DNA from: Parelaphostrongylus tenuis
Lineage: Eukaryota; Nematoda; Chromadorea; Rhabditida; Metastrongylidae
Assembly (NCBI GenBank): GCA_019055375.1
Contig: JAHQIW010000009.1
Location: 20,576 to 84,575, forward strand
Direction: 5' to 3'
Length of the DNA: 64,000 nt
The notes below the pieces were generated by a model. It made no database searches, was not told where the DNA came from, and was given only the letters and a program-made list of their open reading frames with translations. Positions 1-10,184 of the stretch are shown here, piece by piece. The stretch's first letter is position 1. Every line of letters starts with the position of its first letter. Both the position numbers and the translations under genes were made by a program.

Positions 1-1109
1 ACTTCTTGCTTGAATGCTCACTTTCCCTGATTTTAACACTCCTAACTTGCTTGCACTTTTTGCACGCCAAAAGCTAAATGAACGTGGTGTGAAGGTTGTG
101 GAAAACTGTTTAGTGAGCGGTCTAAGAAATGCAGATACCCTCGCTTCCACAGAATCCCACGATATGAAGAGCGAGCAAAGAGACTAACCTTTCACTGAAT
201 AAGAGAGGTCTAAAGGAACAAATACAAACCTTACATGCTAGAGTGATTCAAAATAGTAAAGTTAAAAAGTAGAATAAGTGTACTGAATTCTATCAAAGTC
301 CATGGCATCGGAGAAGGCAAATTTAGGTGATCAAGCTTACGATGCACCAAAAATGCACAGTTCCTTCTGCATTTTTTGCTTTTTATTTGGTTTTTCTCTT
401 AGACCTTACTTTTAGATTATTGCAATAATGAAACTACTTAAAATTAGTTGTGCAAAAGTTCACTGATTCAAAATAACATACGTCATAATAGTTTCAACCA
501 CTATGGAAGCATGAAAGAGCTCCTTGAAGTCTAGAGTAGTTTCTGAGGTGTCCATATTTCCTCAGCTCACCATATATTCTGGAATGGAAAAACAAATATT
601 TAAACATTGAACGAGTAAAAAAAGTGAGGAAAGAAAAAACAAAGAAAGGGAAAGTGGGGAAATAGATGTGAAAATGGATGAAATAAATAATGCTAACAAA
701 AAACATGATCGTTTGGGTGTAGAATGCCATTTTGATCGTGTTTTCAAATGCCGATAAGGTCAAACCTCAAAGCTGAATTGTGTCGGTGACTGGTGAATGT
801 GGCAAGAGTGAGAGACACTATTATCCTACAAAATTAAATAAAGTGAAAAAACAAAAAATTACCTTTGCACACGAAGCTAACACATCTTCTTCTTCACAAA
901 GGAAAAGTCTGTTTTGGCGATTTCATCTTCCTTTGAGAACTTAGAAGTACCCATACCGCACTATAACTCGCTATTCAACCTTTATTATTTAATTCTAATA
1001 GAGATGTAGTTCAATGACCCAACCAAGAGTTCACCTATTGAGGTAACTCCCACTATCTAGATTCTTCGATGCGATGCGATCATCTTGTGCTTCGCGCACT
1101 CTGCAAGCA
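1..1109. other. no recognised gene or repeat
   Basis: AT-rich sequence. Short open frames around 494-763 on the minus strand are low-complexity, rich in F, S and I, and match no family I know. I see no RNA gene or repeat here. Confidence 0.5.
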
Positions 1110-1500
1110 ATCAATTTTATACCTTTATTCAAGTGTTTTATTGAACTACGCACAAATTTCAATATATCTCGTAATTATTATTTGAGTCAACATGTCATGT
1201 GCTCTGTTGAATGGGCAGAGTTATAGAGCCCGATAAACGTGTTTCGACTTTGCCGCTCTCATCAGTCGGGCAGTACCCTTCGTTTTTAGCCAATCCTCGG
1301 GGCGCTCAGCCCCTATACATAGAGTAGGCGACGACGAACATTTTAGCTGTATATCAAGTGAAATTATCACCGAACCAACAGTGTTGTACACTCGATTGCT
1401 CTTCAGCTTGTATTTTTATCATATTATACCTTTAATTCGAGTGTTTTGTTAAGGTCACGCTCAAATTTCAATATTTGTCATAATTATTATTGAGGATGTT
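1110..1500 (-). mobile_element. class-1 hammerhead repeat, about 1.25 units
   Basis: Minus-strand copy of a dispersed repeat that also occurs at 17215, 38446, 38801, 48215, 49800 and 57870. Its two ends carry the same block of about 75 bp (from about 1117 and from about 1424: TTATACC, then AGTGTTTT, CAAATTTCAATAT, AATTATTATT). The copy is therefore a partial tandem with a 307-bp unit. One hammerhead motif lies inside. There is no open reading frame, so the element is non-autonomous. Retrozymes, which are short hammerhead-bearing retroelements, are the closest known analogue; that assignment is inference. Confidence 0.65.
1228..1271 (-). ncRNA. hammerhead ribozyme motif, class 1
   Basis: On the minus strand the order is GCCCGA, CTGATGA, a short stem II, GAAA, CACGTTTA, TCGGGC. 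Stem I (GCCCGA with TCGGGC) is perfect, and all core bases (CUGANGA, GAAA, a U and then A at the cleavage site) are present. Stem II is reduced to about two pairs, and stem III has lost the symmetry seen in the best copy at 17389. Activity is doubtful. Confidence 0.65.
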
Positions 1501-1522
1501 ACCTGCTTGCCTTACTCCGAGA

Positions 1523-1566
1523 CGCGACGCCGCATTTACAGTAAGTGAGTGAGATGCGACGTCGCG
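1523..1566. repeat. GC-rich hairpin
   Basis: Inverted arms CGCGACGCCGCAT (1523-1535) and ATGCGACGTCGCG (1554-1566) pair with one mismatch across an 18-base loop. The element is CpG-rich in an AT-rich setting. Function unknown. Confidence 0.6.
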
Positions 1567-1599
1567 GCGTGCTACATTTCGTGGCACGTGGTCCCCAAA

Positions 1600-2597
1600 A
1601 CGTTTGAAGAAAATTTGAGAACCATGAGCACTGCAATAATAGTAAATATCAGATTCTAGGATTCAATTATTTTTGAAGATTGATCAGAAAAGGGGTTAAG
1701 GTTATGTTGAATTTGAACACATTACTTTTCCTTTTAGTGCAGATTGGAGTACTATTAGACAGGCATAAGAAAAAAATCAAAAAATAGAACAAGAGTTGAG
1801 AGACGGAATAAACAAGTAAGATGAAAAGATCCTAACGCATGAGACAAAGACAATGTTACCACTTGAACAACGTCTGTAACCTCATTGCTCGCAAGACTTA
1901 TGCATGTTTAATAACAAGAGATAAACATTCAATTGGGAATCATTTTGCAGTATGTTTATTTTAGAATATAAGTTGCTTTTTGTGAAACCGTTGGGAAACG
2001 GAAAATGTCCTTCCACATTGTTCTGCCAAAAGCAAGCACCCGTCTACAAGGGAATAGATGACTGACAGGAGAAATACTTGTTTGGAATTTTCTCTGATAG
2101 GAAATGGCAAATGAGCTTGCGAGTTAGAATCAGAGCTACTTTCTCCGCAGTTACGATTTTTGGATGCAATGTGGTAAATGTTCAACAATCTCTACTTTAC
2201 GATGGTACAGTACCACTGCAGAACTATTGTTGCCTATTTATCTCGCATTTCATACAACTCTTTGCCACATTTTTTACTATGAATTCAAACTGTTGTGCGG
2301 ATGAGTTACTCTGCGAGATTTGAAGACGGCACGAGAGTTTACTCCATAGCTGCAAATTGCTTCAAAAAGTGCCAATGAGGCAAAGATCCTCATTTTACGG
2401 ATAGTCACTGAACTTTTCGTGAACTCGCCTATGTTCCGAAAATTGCTCATTGGAAATTCTTACACAATGCTCATGCTATATATCGCATCAACTGATTTGT
2501 CCAGAGTTTTCCTACAGGTATTCAATATCATGTTTGTAAAAAATGACGAAATTTTAATTCTATTGAATCACACCTCTACAATGAGTTATTAAATACA
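1600..2597. other. no recognised gene
   Basis: Nothing recognisable. Overlapping short open frames near 1961-2323 run on opposite strands and have no known motif. Confidence 0.5.
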
Positions 2598-2800
2598 ATG
2601 AGTGCACGTGTGACTCAGTGGAAAAAGGTGTTCTGCAGCACACACGTGGTCGTTATTAGAGTCCGCGTCCCAGGCCCATCAATCCTTCCACCTCCTCGCG
2701 GTTGACAAATTGGTCAGACTTGTCCGGGAGGGATGCGAAGCTGATCTAAAACACATCGATGGGCCACCGCAGAGAAAAGATCTGATATATGTTTAAACAA
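2598..2800 (+). mobile_element. tRNA-derived short repeat, SINE-B like
   Basis: Starts with a tRNA-like head (CAGTGG A-box remnant, then a heavily mutated B-box region). It continues with the shared body CAAATTGGT..CAGACTTGTC..GGGAGG, which also occurs in SINE-B copies at 26041, 27725, 38030 and 44475. It is a diverged copy with a poor B box. Confidence 0.5.
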
Positions 2801-2938
2801 TTTTCCGTAGTTTTGTTTGGATTGGGTTTTCTAACCATGGCATTCTTATGAAATGCTTGATTTTATGTCTAGTCCTTTTTCGAAAGATGGCCCTAGATAT
2901 GGTAAAGATTTTGGTATTACTTATTGGGTTGCCTTCTC

Positions 2939-2941
<3 letters not shown>

Positions 2942-2974
<33 letters not shown>
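2942..2974. repeat. TA microsatellite
   Basis: Uninterrupted alternating T and A for about 33 bases. Confidence 0.95.
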
Positions 2975-2976
<2 letters not shown>

Positions 2977-3354
2977 TATTCAGCTATGTGGGAGAGGAGG
3001 ATATTGTAGATTTTGGGCCTTACATTTGGAGACTATCGATCACGCGCTCGAAATAACATTCGATTGTGCAAAAGCCAAATCGATTAACGCTCAAATGTTG
3101 AGCACTAATAACTAAGTTTATAGGTCAAGGCATTTATGGGCACTATCTATGTAATAATTATGCTTTCATGCTCACTTGAGCACTTAGAGCTCTTGATTGA
3201 CTGTCCACAATGAAGGTGTAGCTCTTTTCATATGTGTTAGTTTAATTTTCGTCAATAGCTTATAATCATGCTATAGATCTTTTATCGTTTCTTGGTGATA
3301 ATTTTTTTTTGAGAACTTAGTTAACCCGCATTTGTATTGGAGCTCGCAGCACTT

Positions 3355-3415
3355 TTCGTAGCCGTTCAAACGGCGCACTCAGCTGAGAGTCATAATGACC
3401 CTCATCGTCCGCAAA
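3355..3415. repeat. dispersed repeat with GGGTCATTATGACCC-type palindrome
   Basis: GAGAGTCATAATGACCCTC is a near-palindrome next to a GC-rich CGTTCAAACGGCGC block. Related copies lie at 34315-34400 and 42695-42750. It appears to be a non-coding dispersed repeat. Confidence 0.6.
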
Positions 3416-3465
3416 GGGATGTCTGTCAGCAACCAACCGTCAAAGGTCTGGCCTGGTAGTCTTAA

Positions 3466-3745
3466 AAGCGGTTGAATAAAAGGAATTCTTGTCGATCACA
3501 TGTACATCCAAAATTTCTCAACGTGACTGAGTTTAGTGTCGACAGCGGCTATCTGGGCCAACCTGTTGAAGGTTGCTTGCTGGCAGATATATGAGTTATA
3601 GTGCAGAAAAAGTGGAGTCAAAACAGACGTCGGAAGTGCAAAGGATAGAACACGTCCCTCCGTCCCGGATTGGGTGGAATGCAGGTTCGAGTCCCTCCTG
3701 ACGAAACTGTTTTGTACTTCGCTTTACATCATTGGGTATACTATG
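3466..3745 (+). mobile_element. tRNA-like dispersed repeat, SINE-A
   Basis: Near full-length copy of the commonest short repeat here. Order: AAGCGGTTGAA head, body with a GTCGACAGCGGCTA block, GCAGAAAAAGTGG, tRNA-like core with B box GGTTCGAGTCCC, then TGACG..TTTTGTAC, and the tail CATTGGGTATA. Other copies lie at 17915, 18195, 18313, 20850, 38353, 40820, 50095, 52985, 56470 and 56770. Conservation well outside the tRNA-like part argues for a mobile repeat rather than a tRNA gene. Confidence 0.7.
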
Positions 3746-5734
3746 TTGTCCTTAATCGGTTCGGCCTCGTCATCGACCTCGTCATTGTCATTGTTCCCCA
3801 GAGAGTGATAAAACAGATTTTCGTAGTCTTCATCTGCAGGCATAATAGAACCGTATACTCGAAATATCTATTCAGAATTTTTCTTACAATTGATAGTATT
3901 AATAATTGATAACAAAATTAGTCACAGGGTTCTGTGAAAAGTTTGTGCCGTTATGGTTTTGATATGATTTTTGCAATGAAAGTGCATAATTTTTATATTG
4001 TTGAGATGCACATTTTCTTGCGAACATTTTAATATACAACTTGCCTAAGCTTGCTTCAAGGTGGAACTGCCTTAGGGAACAAATTCAACAACTATAGGAA
4101 AGGAGCGCAGGGGAAAATACTAGTGAAGCGCAGAGCAGGATTAATGGGGCTTGTAACGAGCTCCATCTTGAAGCAAGTGTAGAAATGTTGTGTACCAAAA
4201 TGTTCAAGAAAATGCGAAATTGAATCGTACCAAAATCAAGCAATCTCATTGCAACAATCATATTCAAAGAACGAAAGTGGTAAGAGCTTTTTGAGCACCC
4301 CAATGCAATATGATAAAGCCTTTTCATACATCTTTATAGAAGTCTTAACCTTTGAAATTCGCTAATGATGAGGAGATTCTTTGAGTGATTGATGAAATGC
4401 ATTGCATGGCAATATGCAGCATCATTTTAGACCTTCAGTTAATTGCTTTTATGACATGTCTCAGCCAAAAGATAGCCTTACTGAAGTTTCTGCTAATATT
4501 CCACAATTTACTGACGATTGAACTCTTTTAAGTGATTATAATATATCTAAATTTCATTGCAAACTGTATTGCCATCCTTGCTGTCGAGGTAAAAGCGCCG
4601 CTCTCGAGGCGCGATCCTGCCGTCTGACGTGAGGTGTAACACCGCACCAATAAAAGTGGCCTGTCGTGTTCTTTCAACGTGGACTCCAGCACTGCTTAAG
4701 TGACCCGACGCTTACTATGTAGCAGTCCATCTAGAAATAGGCTATGAAGCAATCCTGCTCAGCTGATTTGTGAAAATAGTTTCAGGAAAGCAACGGTTGA
4801 ATTTGACATTTCAATACAGTATCGCATACAAAATGCTGAAAGAAGAATGAAAGCAATTCAGCAAAACAACTCGAGATTGCTATATCATCAAATTGCTAGA
4901 ACACTGGGCTAATTCAGCTTCAGTCCGGTGTTTATCAAAAAAAGAGTCGATGATTTTACAGTGCATATGATGCTTTCGATTTGTTATCTGCGATACACGC
5001 GAAAACAGAACTATGTTTCCGTATTAGGCGATTCTCACTTACGTAGTGGAAAGCTTATTTTCTGAAGATGATACCACACTGACGCACTTTGCAGTGGAAG
5101 GGCTGTTTATTATCTGGCGGATATAGAACCTATAGATGTTTACCACTTGATTCAATTTTGGATAACTTGAAAACGTGGCATGCAAAATGTCTCAAGTTCA
5201 TTGTTGATTATAAAAAATTAACATTTCGAATTCTCCAGAAAATCCTTCCAAAACGCGGGAGAAGTAGACAAACCAATGAAGATTGACAAGTATTATAGGA
5301 GTTTATTGTGTAGAATGTACAATAATAAATTTTGTCTTGTCCGGACACCGGAGAGATTGCCAGAAATTGATGGCGTTTCATAAACATTCATCCCAGAGAG
5401 ACCTGCAACAATAAAAAACGTGAGCAAGGAAACTTTTGTTCAGTGTCATCTCACTCATTCTTAACACGTCAACTTCACTTTCACATCTTGATATATTGGC
5501 AACTTCAACAAGTTCAGGATCCTTGTGACTTACGGCGTGATCTCACGTCTAATAATACAGGTCATTTTTCAAGAACAATTCTGGAAAGAACTCCGTTTTG
5601 GTGAATTCATAGTCACATCTATTTTTCTCCTATTTATTAATCATTTAATGAAATTCTTTAGAGTTCTTGATTTGGTAATCACATGACCCTCGCCCAACAA
5701 AGGATATTTATAGGCCTAATACATGTGAGATGCT
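3746..5734. other. no recognised gene
   Basis: Mostly AT-rich. A short more GC-rich patch near 4575-4720 has no recognisable structure. No coding signal is supported. Confidence 0.5.
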
Positions 5735-5875
5735 GATGAGAACGTCAAAGCTGAACAAACGAGATTTATCCATATTATAAATTTGTTAGCACAAACGTTT
5801 TGCACCAAAAGTTGTACTTCGTCTTCGCAAATCAATATCTCCTTCTAAATATTTCTCGTATAAGTGCGCTCGTAA
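5735..5875 (+). repeat. fragment of the fold-back element family
   Basis: Matches the right arm of the fold-back element at 57345-57790 in the same orientation (AACGTCAAAGCTGAACAAACG here, AATATCAAAGCTTAACAAACG there, followed by the GCACCAAAAGTTGTACTTC / GGAGCAAAAGTTATGCTTC block). Diverged. Confidence 0.5.
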
Positions 5876-6320
5876 CGACGGTGCTTTCTCTGTTGTGGAT
5901 GTTCACTTCCAAAAATAGCCACGTGTTTGTGTTGCAGAATAACAAATGAGATGGTGAGAATAAAATGCAAACCGTACCACTTAGAGAAACAGCGCATTCT
6001 CTGCCATTTCTTTGCAAATGTTCCCTTTTAAGCACCTCGTTTCCAATACAAATTCGACATCAATTTCTTCGCACTTATTTCCTTGTATGTGGACATGTTA
6101 GAGTCTATTGTAAACTTGTTTCGAAGGATTTTGATTTGAATGAACGGGTTGAGGAGCTCTTAGAGTACTTGGAAAAGTCGAAAAGCTTCCAAGGCGATGT
6201 CACCCCACGTATAGGCTGTGAAAACGGAACGCGTTGTTTTCTTGTAAATGATCTGCTCCAAAAAGTAAAAATTTTGTTGTATTTGCTTCCACATATTAGC
6301 TATGTTTTTAAGAGCCATAA

Positions 6321-7848
6321 ATGAGTATTTTTACAAATGTGGCAACATTTTTGACCTATTTCGTCATGGTCTCACTGCTGGCTGCAATCTCAACAGTGTT
6401 TGGGTGTGGAGTGATACCTGCAGATCAAGGTAATGAACAGAAAATCGTTACGTGCTGGAGATATTCACAATCGCAATCAGCTGCTTATGAAACATATTTA
6501 GAAACAAATATATCTGACTGCTTATCAACACTCAAGATCTGTCGTCCAACTATTCTGATGAAAGAATTTAGTCGCAAAAACGAGAAAAAGGCTGCTCACA
6601 GAGATAAAGATCGAAAAGATTAAGGAGAAAAGACTGCCTAGAATCTTGATGTAATTTCTAATTATTTCTTATGAAAACGGCAAAATATCATTACAGGGGT
6701 TACCAGGCCTTTCACCGTCACGGGATTCACAACTCTGCCTGTTCAGATGGTCTACTCTTCCGCTGCCAACATTCAGGCCAGTTTCTCTGGTATTGCACCT
6801 AACGAAGCGGTAGCTAGGGGTTTTGTGGATCGCCTTGTGATGCAAACGGTGAGTTTGCAACTATTGGATCTCAATTTTTTCACAAATTCATGAAAAAAAT
6901 ATAGGAACCAAACTGAAATATTTAATGGTTCTCAGCCTCTGAGTGCTTCCGTGATTTCCATGGCATTACATGATTTTAGTGAGAGCAATTCCAAATAAAC
7001 TCTAGCAACTAATGAAAAAAATTTGGTTTTTGGGTCTTTAATGTTCTCGAACGCCAAGGTCGTAGTGCTTTTCTACCCGATGCTGTAGTCTCGGCCATTT
7101 TGGGTCAACTCAATGTTACAGTCAGCTACACACCAATGGATTGTCAGATGTCCGTCAAACCAGAGGAGAAGGTGGGTCTTGTATTTTGGAGAACAGCTTG
7201 ATATATTGCAAGCGAAAGTATGGTAAATATTCGAGAAACTTGCACGTGTTCGTTGTTTTTTGCATAGAAAAAAAAACAGCAGTGGTGAATTGTAAGAGTC
7301 ATATAAGAATGAAGTTGACCATCATAATGACATTGAAAGTGAAAGTTTCACAAAAAAAGAGTTCTATAAAGAAAAGGGAAAGAAAGGGATTGAAGAATAG
7401 AAGATAATCAGAGCTCAAAACGGTTTTCATTTTCTCTCAGTTTTCTATTTCAATAAAAAACGTGCCTTTCTGAGGTTCATAGTTTTTTGCAGTCCTGATG
7501 ATGAAGCAAAGTGGTTGCATCATCGTTGGCAATACAGTGACGGGAATTTGCAATGTGGCGAACAACGATGCACAAGAGTGTACGGCAACAGACACTCAGA
7601 AAATGGTGGAAGTAACGGCAATCCCAGCCGCTCACTTAACAATATCAGGAACTCTATCGGTCTGAAAAGTTTATCTTTTTTGCACAGACTTATTCAAAAA
7701 AGTTTTGTGTAGACCACAAACATCATCATGGCAAGCTGGACGAGATTGATGTGGCAAATTGTAGTTGGACAGAGCGGTTCGAATGTTGGCATCGGGTCCG
7801 TTTGGATCGCATTTCTTCTCAGCAAGAGCCACTGTCGGCGGAAACTGA
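6321..7848 (+). pseudogene. secreted nematode protein, five-exon pseudogene (copy 1)
   Basis: Exons are inferred by comparing three related loci: about 6321-6429, 6697-6848, 7034-7171, 7493-7659 and 7713-7848. Exon 1 encodes a start and a clear signal peptide ending near FGCGVIPADQ. Later exons encode GFTTLPVQMVYS, GFVDRLVMQT, LERQGRSAFLPDAV, GCIIVGNTVTGIC and TTNIIMASW. I do not recognise the family; a small secreted, cysteine-containing protein is implied. Defects: the exon 3 acceptor reads GG where AG is expected. Exon 3 is one base short relative to its relative at 40314, so exon 4 falls out of frame. One extra base in exon 5 moves the conserved ending (RAVRMLASGPFGSHFF..) out of frame before its stop. 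An unusual donor could rescue the exon 3/4 frame, but not the other two changes. Confidence 0.7.
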
Positions 7849-8229
7849 AGTTAAATTGGGATGCTCTTGGGATGCGCTTAAGACAAAAGTTTTTACTTGA
7901 CCGATGTCTAGTGCAGCATTACAGCAGAGATAAAGTTTTGATTCATATGGGAGTTGATTGGCGAGATAAATGCGGTAGACCACAACAGAGTATAATCAAC
8001 TGAACTGAGTACTTTCTTTGATATAAACCTGAGAATTTTAGAAAGAACTCTAAAAAGAAATCAAAAAATCACATAGAGCTTCTTTTTGCCACTAGCTCGG
8101 AAAAAATGTTACCTCACCACTGAACGTAAAACAGTTAAGTGGGGAAGGATTGTAAGGGCGAAAGTATCAAAGATTTCAATGATTAGCCAGATCAGCAACG
8201 ATTCACCCTTAAGATGACGGCGTGAGGTT

Positions 8230-9490
8230 TATGGGATTGTAATGTGAAGAAATTGTATTAAGTGTTTTCCTTGAAAAGATGGATCACTTATATCTGTATT
8301 ATCACGTGCCTTTGATCCTAACATTTGTCGACTATAAAAAAGCGTTTGATAGCGTCGAAACGAATGCAGTCCTATTAGCGCCCGTCGATCAAGGAGTGGA
8401 TCCGTCCTATATGGGAACCTTGTTGAACTACTATCGAAACTGCACCGCCAAAATACAGCTCTTTCATGGACCTCTGACCATACCCATTGGTAAAGGGGTT
8501 CGACAAGGCGATACAATATCGCCAAGGGTGTTCATCGCCGCGTTGCAGTGGTCACTCGATTGGGGCGAGAAGGGCACTCGTGTTGATGGATAGCCCTTAT
8601 CACATCTTCGTTTTGCAGACGACATCGTCATTCTATTCAAAAGTACCAGTGAAGCAGAGACGATGCTAAAGAAGTTGAGCTAAGTGGGAAAGAAGATCGG
8701 ATTACGTATTAATAGGAAGAAACCCCAGTTCATGAAGAACCCATGGTGCAGTGGTGAACAAGTTTAAATGGATGGTTCTCTGATTGCAGAAACCACCTCG
8801 TATGTGTACCGTGGGGCGTTCACTGAGCATGAAAAACAACATGATGGGGTAATTAGATAAAAAGAGGAGAGCAGCATGGGACCCATTCGGGCCTCTCAGA
8901 TAAGCCACCGATCAGCTAACGGACTCAAACTCCGTACTCACCTTTTCGATTCAACGGTCCTCCTGGCGCTCTGCTATGCAGCTGAGACGTGGGCTGATGC
9001 TTCGGCCACGTCAAGACTGCTACGAATAACTCACAGAGTGCTTGCACAATGTCTTCTGAAAATTCATTCGGCACTCACAACATCTGGCCGGCTTGCGTAG
9101 CTCAGACCTTCAGAGTCTATCCCATTTTCGTGCGTCAGAGTTTTATACATCTATTGCTAACACTGATGGGCCAGTCATTTACTGAGAAGAACGAGCGACA
9201 AATGGACGAGAAAAACTGTAGAGTGAATTCCACGGCAATTTACGCGTCCTCAAAGACGATCACCTACACATTAGGCAGACGTGTTCCTTAAAAGAATTAA
9301 GGAGCTGTACTCCTATCTCACGATTTTTTTTAATCATCAGTATGACCCTCCCAGCAGCTGCCATGCTCAAAACAGACCACCGTCATGGAAGACGGTTGCG
9401 CAGCAGAGAGACGAATGGATTATGTGCTGAGATCGGCACAATTAGTGAAGACGGACCATTCAAGTATCAAGTATCAAGTACAAGTAATTA
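8230..9490 (+). pseudogene. RTE-2 LINE, reverse transcriptase part, decayed
   Basis: Reverse transcriptase of an RTE-clade LINE. Visible motifs in order: LILTFVDYKKAFDSVETNAV (palm, first aspartate), GVRQGDTISPRVF, then FADDIVILF in another frame near 8610, LFDSTVLLALCYAAETWADA near 8940, and a WKTVAQQRDEW-type carboxyl end near 9390. At least four frame breaks occur. The 5' endonuclease part is missing. The element ends with three CAAGTAT-type units (about 9464-9485), the short tandem tail typical of RTE elements. Related copies lie at 23380-26430 and 56915. Confidence 0.8.
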
Positions 9491-9639
9491 CTTATGTCAG
9501 ACGACAATAAACGTAAAAGTGATCCCTTCTACTGGACAAGAAATTTTCTTAGGAGTAGTAGTAACTAAACGAAAGCTTAAATCCCTTCTATACCTCCTCG
9601 TAGCCAATTTTTCAAAACACCCTCATATACCGCTGTAAA

Positions 9640-10184
9640 AAATTTAAAATGAAAATATGCTGCACACGACCATGCATTTTTTTTCTTATCTCGCTTATAT
9701 AGGGCTAGACAAAGCACTTTCTTCAGACAGTACTCCTCCGATACCACAAGTCTTGAAGAACTTAGAAATGCGTTGCCTTTCGTAGAAATGTTTTGATAGC
9801 TCTGTAGGAGAAGGAAGTCCTTCTGTGTTTTACACCTCACCAAACAGAGCCCTTTCTTCAGACTATGCGATGATCAATAGAAAGTGTACGTTGCAGTGGT
9901 TCCAACGCTGCTCTCACTTCATGAGAAAGACTGTTTCACTGCACTTGTAGCACGAAAATCAAAATTGACTTGACATACTTGGCAAGCTCACTGGCTAATT
10001 CAAGGGCGAGGGGAGAGGGGCGCCGCGACCGATCGATGTGGGTTAGATATGTGGGATGAAACTTGTTTCCAACTGACAATTATTCCTTTGTATTGAAGGT
10101 ACTCCATGTAGGAAAGACTGGATTAGATACTACGAAACATCCTCTACATATTTCATATGCTTTTTGTGCTTCCAGCGAATTATC
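9640..10184. repeat. satellite-like dispersed repeat flanking the RTE-1 copy
   Basis: 9640-9900 resembles 46740-46960 (shared CATTTTTTTTCTTATCTCGCT, and a CAGAGCCCTTTCTTCAGACTA / CAGAGCTCTTACGTTAGACTA pair). 10110-10180 resembles 47200-47275 (GATACTACGAA, GCTTCCAGCGAATTAT / GCTTCCAGCAAATTAT). The same two blocks occur in the same order at both sites, so this is one repeat of about 540 bp. The RTE-1 element starts directly at its right edge. Confidence 0.6.

Noticed and set aside
5965..6324. 119-codon open frame just upstream of the pseudogene start
   Set aside because: No motif, no splice signals, and it overlaps a decayed repeat and an opposite-strand frame; chance open frame in AT-rich DNA.
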